From Cyanobacteriota bacterium (lineage in GTDB: Bacteria > Cyanobacteriota > Cyanobacteriia > PCC-6307 > Cyanobiaceae), in the NCBI GenBank assembly GCA_947463165.1, contig CANHSW010000158.1, positions 1 through 5,761 of the forward strand: a stretch of DNA of 5,761 bases, written 5' to 3'. Shown piece after piece: positions 3,695 to 5,761 of the stretch (position 1 is its first letter; the number at the start of each line of letters is the position of its first letter). The notes under the pieces were generated by a model. It was not told the DNA's origin. It searched no databases and saw only the letters and a list, made by a program, of their open reading frames with translations. The position numbers and the translations under genes are program-made.

Positions 3695-4267
3695 TCAGTC
3701 GCTGGGTACGGCTTGGCTTTGGGCCAGCAGGTTGAGGGCCCTTCCCGCCACCACTAGCCAGCAGCCACTGCTGATCGCCACCAGGCGGCGCTCCAGGGCC
3801 CCGAGGCGATCCCGAAACAGCCCGCCAATGGCCGTGGGCGGCACCAACCCCCAACCGGTCTGCTCACTGACCAGCACCACGGCCGCCTCGCTGCCGATCA
3901 GGCCCGCCTCCAGCTGATCACAGAGTTGCAGCCAGGCGCCGGCCTCCAGATCAAGGCCCGCAGCCACCCAGGAACCCAGGGAATCCACCAGGGCCAGCTG
4001 GCAGGCGGCCAGTGCCTGCAGACAACCAGCCAACCGCTCGGGCTCAGCTATTTCCAGACAACCCCAGTGGGCGGGTCGCCTCTGGCGATGCAGCTGCAGC
4101 CTGGCCTGCCAAAGGGGATCGTCTGGCCTGGGGCTGGCGGTAGCCAAGTAGGTAACCGCCAAGCTGCTGCTGCTGGCCAGATGCTCCGCCCAGCGACTCT
4201 TGCCACTGCGGGCGGCCCCCAGCACCAGGGTAAGCGAGCCCGGCTGGGGGGGTAACTCAGCCGCCAC
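3695..4267 (-). CDS. cobU: Bifunctional adenosylcobinamide kinase / adenosylcobinamide-phosphate guanylyltransferase
   Basis: Phosphorylates adenosylcobinamide and transfers GMP to it, giving adenosylcobinamide-GDP for nucleotide-loop assembly of cobalamin (or the pseudocobalamin of picocyanobacteria). The 190 residues are close to the family's usual 180 or so. Visible features are the P-loop GAARSGKS (17-24), YLATASPRPDDPLW (40-53), and the LHRQRRPAHW block (59-68), in which H60 aligns with the guanylated His of Salmonella CobU. A strand with LALVDSLGSW (91-100) and SEQTGWGLVP (134-143) follow, then FRDRLGALERRL and a C-terminal WLVVAG. The block SEQTG replaces the usual (T/S)NEVG, a moderate divergence at a conserved site. 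The start is GTG (4265-4267), inside the end of pxcA with 11 bases of overlap, which suggests translational coupling. The next gene, trmL, starts 40 bases on. Confidence 0.9.
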   Translation of the reverse strand: MAAELPPQPGSLTLVLGAARSGKSRWAEHLASSSSLAVTYLATASPRPDDPLWQARLQLHRQRRPAHWGCLEIAEPERLAGCLQALAACQLALVDSLGSWVAAGLDLEAGAWLQLCDQLEAGLIGSEAAVVLVSEQTGWGLVPPTAIGGLFRDRLGALERRLVAISSGCWLVVAGRALNLLAQSQAVPSD

Positions 4268-5402
4268 CGTTCATGTTGCGCAGGGTTGCAACAGAAGATG
4301 GCGATACCCGGTTGAGGTAACGGAAGATCCAGTATTTAAATATCGTGGCCAGCACCACCGGGAAGGTGGCGATGAATAACATTATGAAATTTTCCCGGGC
4401 GGGAATACCCAGGTGATGGGCTACACCATCAAGCAATACGGTCCAGCCCTCTGGACTATGGAAGCCAACGAATATGTCGGTAAAAAGAATAATTGAAAAG
4501 GCCTTGGCGCTATCGCTTAAGCCATAGATCAATTCGTCGAGAAACCCCCTCAATACCTGCAGATCGCGCTGGCCAAAGACGCAAACCAAGGTAAAACCTA
4601 GGAGGCCGCCGATATCGGCTAGAACATTTTTGATCGCATGGGTGCTTTCCTGATCGGCCTCTTCATTCAATTGCTTGGCTCGCTCGCTGAGCTGGGCTTG
4701 CATCTCCTCCCTGGAGGGGGGTGCTTCCCCCTTGAGCAGTGCATCGAATTCAAGTTCAGATTTATATTCCCTTAGCTTCTCAATAGCCTTTTCCTGCAGG
4801 TGAGGTTTTGCGTAGGAAAGTAGGGGGCTTTCCATCGCAAAATTGTCCACCAGCGGCGACACCAGATAGGTGCGACTGATCTGCTGCACCAGCACCGGCA
4901 CCAGGATCAGCAGCAGCAGGATGCGCAGGGACACCAGGGTGGAGTCGCGGCGGCGGCGAAAACCGGCCACCACATTGGCTTCTGCGGCTGGATCCAGCTG
5001 CCGTCGCATCTGGTCCACCACGCCAAGCAAGCTGCGGGGCAACATCTCTGGTGTGCGGCTGATCGTCGGCAGCGGTCGCCGGTTGCTGTCGTAGCGGGTT
5101 AACACCGCCTCAATCAGTTGCACCTGACGCAGTTCTTGGCCCGTCAACTCAACGCGATGGGGTTCAACGTTATCGAGGGCCTGGCGGCATACATTGAGGG
5201 CCGTGCGGAACCGCCGTAGCAGTCGAGCCTGGGCCGAACGGGGGATGCTCAACTCCAGCTCAGGCCTCACCGGCCGGTCGTTGTAGTGCTCCAGCTCAAT
5301 GCTCTGGATCACCAGGGCGGCTTCATAGCCGCGCTCAATGTCATTGGAAACATCCAGCGACTGGGCACGACCAAAAGCACCCAACCAATTACTCAATGCC
5401 AT
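4257..5402 (-). CDS. pxcA: Proton extrusion protein PxcA (CemA family)
   Basis: Inner-membrane protein of cyanobacteria, homologous to plastid CemA (Ycf10), needed for light-induced Na+-dependent proton extrusion and so for cytoplasmic pH balance and indirectly for inorganic-carbon use. It has 381 residues. A soluble, charged N-terminal part (1-150) is followed by a first membrane helix at about 158-176 (LVSLRILLLLILVPVLV). A charged loop predicted helical (200-255) comes next, then membrane segments near 257-277, 298-315 and 339-360. The C-terminal block FKYWIFRYLNRVSPSSVAT (355-373) and the FHSPEGW motif (314-320) are hallmarks of the family. The coding sequence for the membrane part (about 4380-4680) is visibly richer in A/T-ending codons than its surroundings. 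ATG at 5400-5402 lies six bases after the stop of the upstream gene and has no strong Shine-Dalgarno. The 3' end overlaps cobU. Confidence 0.93.
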   Translation of the reverse strand: MALSNWLGAFGRAQSLDVSNDIERGYEAALVIQSIELEHYNDRPVRPELELSIPRSAQARLLRRFRTALNVCRQALDNVEPHRVELTGQELRQVQLIEAVLTRYDSNRRPLPTISRTPEMLPRSLLGVVDQMRRQLDPAAEANVVAGFRRRRDSTLVSLRILLLLILVPVLVQQISRTYLVSPLVDNFAMESPLLSYAKPHLQEKAIEKLREYKSELEFDALLKGEAPPSREEMQAQLSERAKQLNEEADQESTHAIKNVLADIGGLLGFTLVCVFGQRDLQVLRGFLDELIYGLSDSAKAFSIILFTDIFVGFHSPEGWTVLLDGVAHHLGIPARENFIMLFIATFPVVLATIFKYWIFRYLNRVSPSSVATLRNMNGGG

Positions 5403-5408
5403 AGATAC

Positions 5409-5761
5409 TCAGCGCGAAAAGATCCACCAGGTGAGCATCGGCACGATCGTGCCTACCGCCAGTAGCACCAGCACCCAGGTGCGGGCATTGCTGGACTGGG
5501 TTTGTTCATGGGTTGGCACCGTGGTGGGCAATTGCACCAGCTCCGCCGTGGCCGGTTCGCCGGGATCTGCCCCGCCTTCCAGCACCGTCTGCAGCCTGGC
5601 TATCCCATCGAGACTGGCTTGGCGGTAGCGGGCCCCCTGGCGCAGGGGTTGACCCATGGTGGCGCGCCCGATGCTGCGCAGCAGGGGTGCTCCGAGGGTA
5701 TCCGCCAAGGGTGCTGAGGCCACGACCTCGGCCGACTTGGTCTGCAGGTCGTAAAGGAACA
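5409..5761 (-). CDS. Unrecognised protein with C-terminal membrane anchor (N-terminus outside the window)
   Basis: The frame is open from the right edge to TGA at 5409-5411, giving at least 116 residues, so the start lies beyond the window. An internal GTG at 5721-5723 is possible as a start, but the codons before it (FLYDLQTKSAEVV) read naturally as protein. The visible part has a mixed helical section (APLADTLGAPLLRSIGRATM ... GIARLQTVLEGG), then a low-complexity linker rich in Pro, Thr and Glu. It ends in one hydrophobic helix (about the last 25 residues, TWVLVLLAVGTIVPMLTWWIF) before SR. That layout is a C-terminal tail anchor. No family was recognised. It sits six bases upstream of pxcA, so the two are almost certainly co-transcribed. 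Confidence 0.75.
   Translation of the reverse strand, partial: FLYDLQTKSAEVVASAPLADTLGAPLLRSIGRATMGQPLRQGARYRQASLDGIARLQTVLEGGADPGEPATAELVQLPTTVPTHEQTQSSNARTWVLVLLAVGTIVPMLTWWIFSR

Noticed and set aside
3115..3735. 206-codon plus-strand open frame opposite trmL
   Set aside because: It lies fully antisense to trmL and the cobU end, whose family motifs are unmistakable. Long antisense frames are common in GC-rich coding DNA.

Overview
The window looks like a GC-rich picocyanobacterial chromosome (Synechococcus/Cyanobium type). The main clues are a CemA/PxcA proton-extrusion protein, which is confined to cyanobacteria and plastids, a Nif11-family small peptide of the kind abundant in marine and freshwater Synechococcus, and cobalamin biosynthesis. 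No HIP1 octamer (GCGATCGC) was seen, which fits picocyanobacteria better than most other cyanobacteria. This assignment is inferred from gene content and was not tested by a search.

Left third (1-1000): sparse, lower-GC DNA. It holds the C-terminal end of an unrecognised plus-strand protein (ends at 181) with a hairpin/T-run terminator behind it, then about 380 bases with no gene but several dyad-symmetric elements, then a small minus-strand protein of 62 residues (562-750) and a strong hairpin upstream of it. A plus-strand pterin-4a-carbinolamine dehydratase follows (995-1378).

Middle (1379-1980): the dehydratase converges on a minus-strand Nif11-like peptide gene whose stop codon lies in an 18-bp tandem duplication. 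Upstream of the Nif11 gene lie an 8-bp-arm inverted repeat and a 90-bp array of six 15-bp units. Next come a clear rho-independent terminator and a tRNA-Met(CAU), both on the minus strand.

Right two thirds (1997-5761): five minus-strand genes in one direction. In transcription order they are an unrecognised C-terminal tail-anchored protein (cut by the window edge), pxcA, cobU (overlapping pxcA by 11 bases), trmL, and a secreted LysM/M23 peptidoglycan hydrolase. The tRNA follows 17 bases after the hydrolase stop. Tight spacing of the first four suggests one operon; 134 bases separate trmL from the hydrolase. The genes serve unrelated housekeeping roles (pH and ion balance, B12 nucleotide-loop assembly, tRNA wobble methylation, cell-wall turnover), so the linkage looks positional rather than a pathway.

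I found no mobile element, CRISPR array or obvious new defence system. The most unusual part is the 1400-1860 region: the Nif11 peptide without a leader-cleavage motif or cysteine core, its duplicated 3' end, and the 15-bp repeat array, which lies in an open frame that runs into the Nif11 start.
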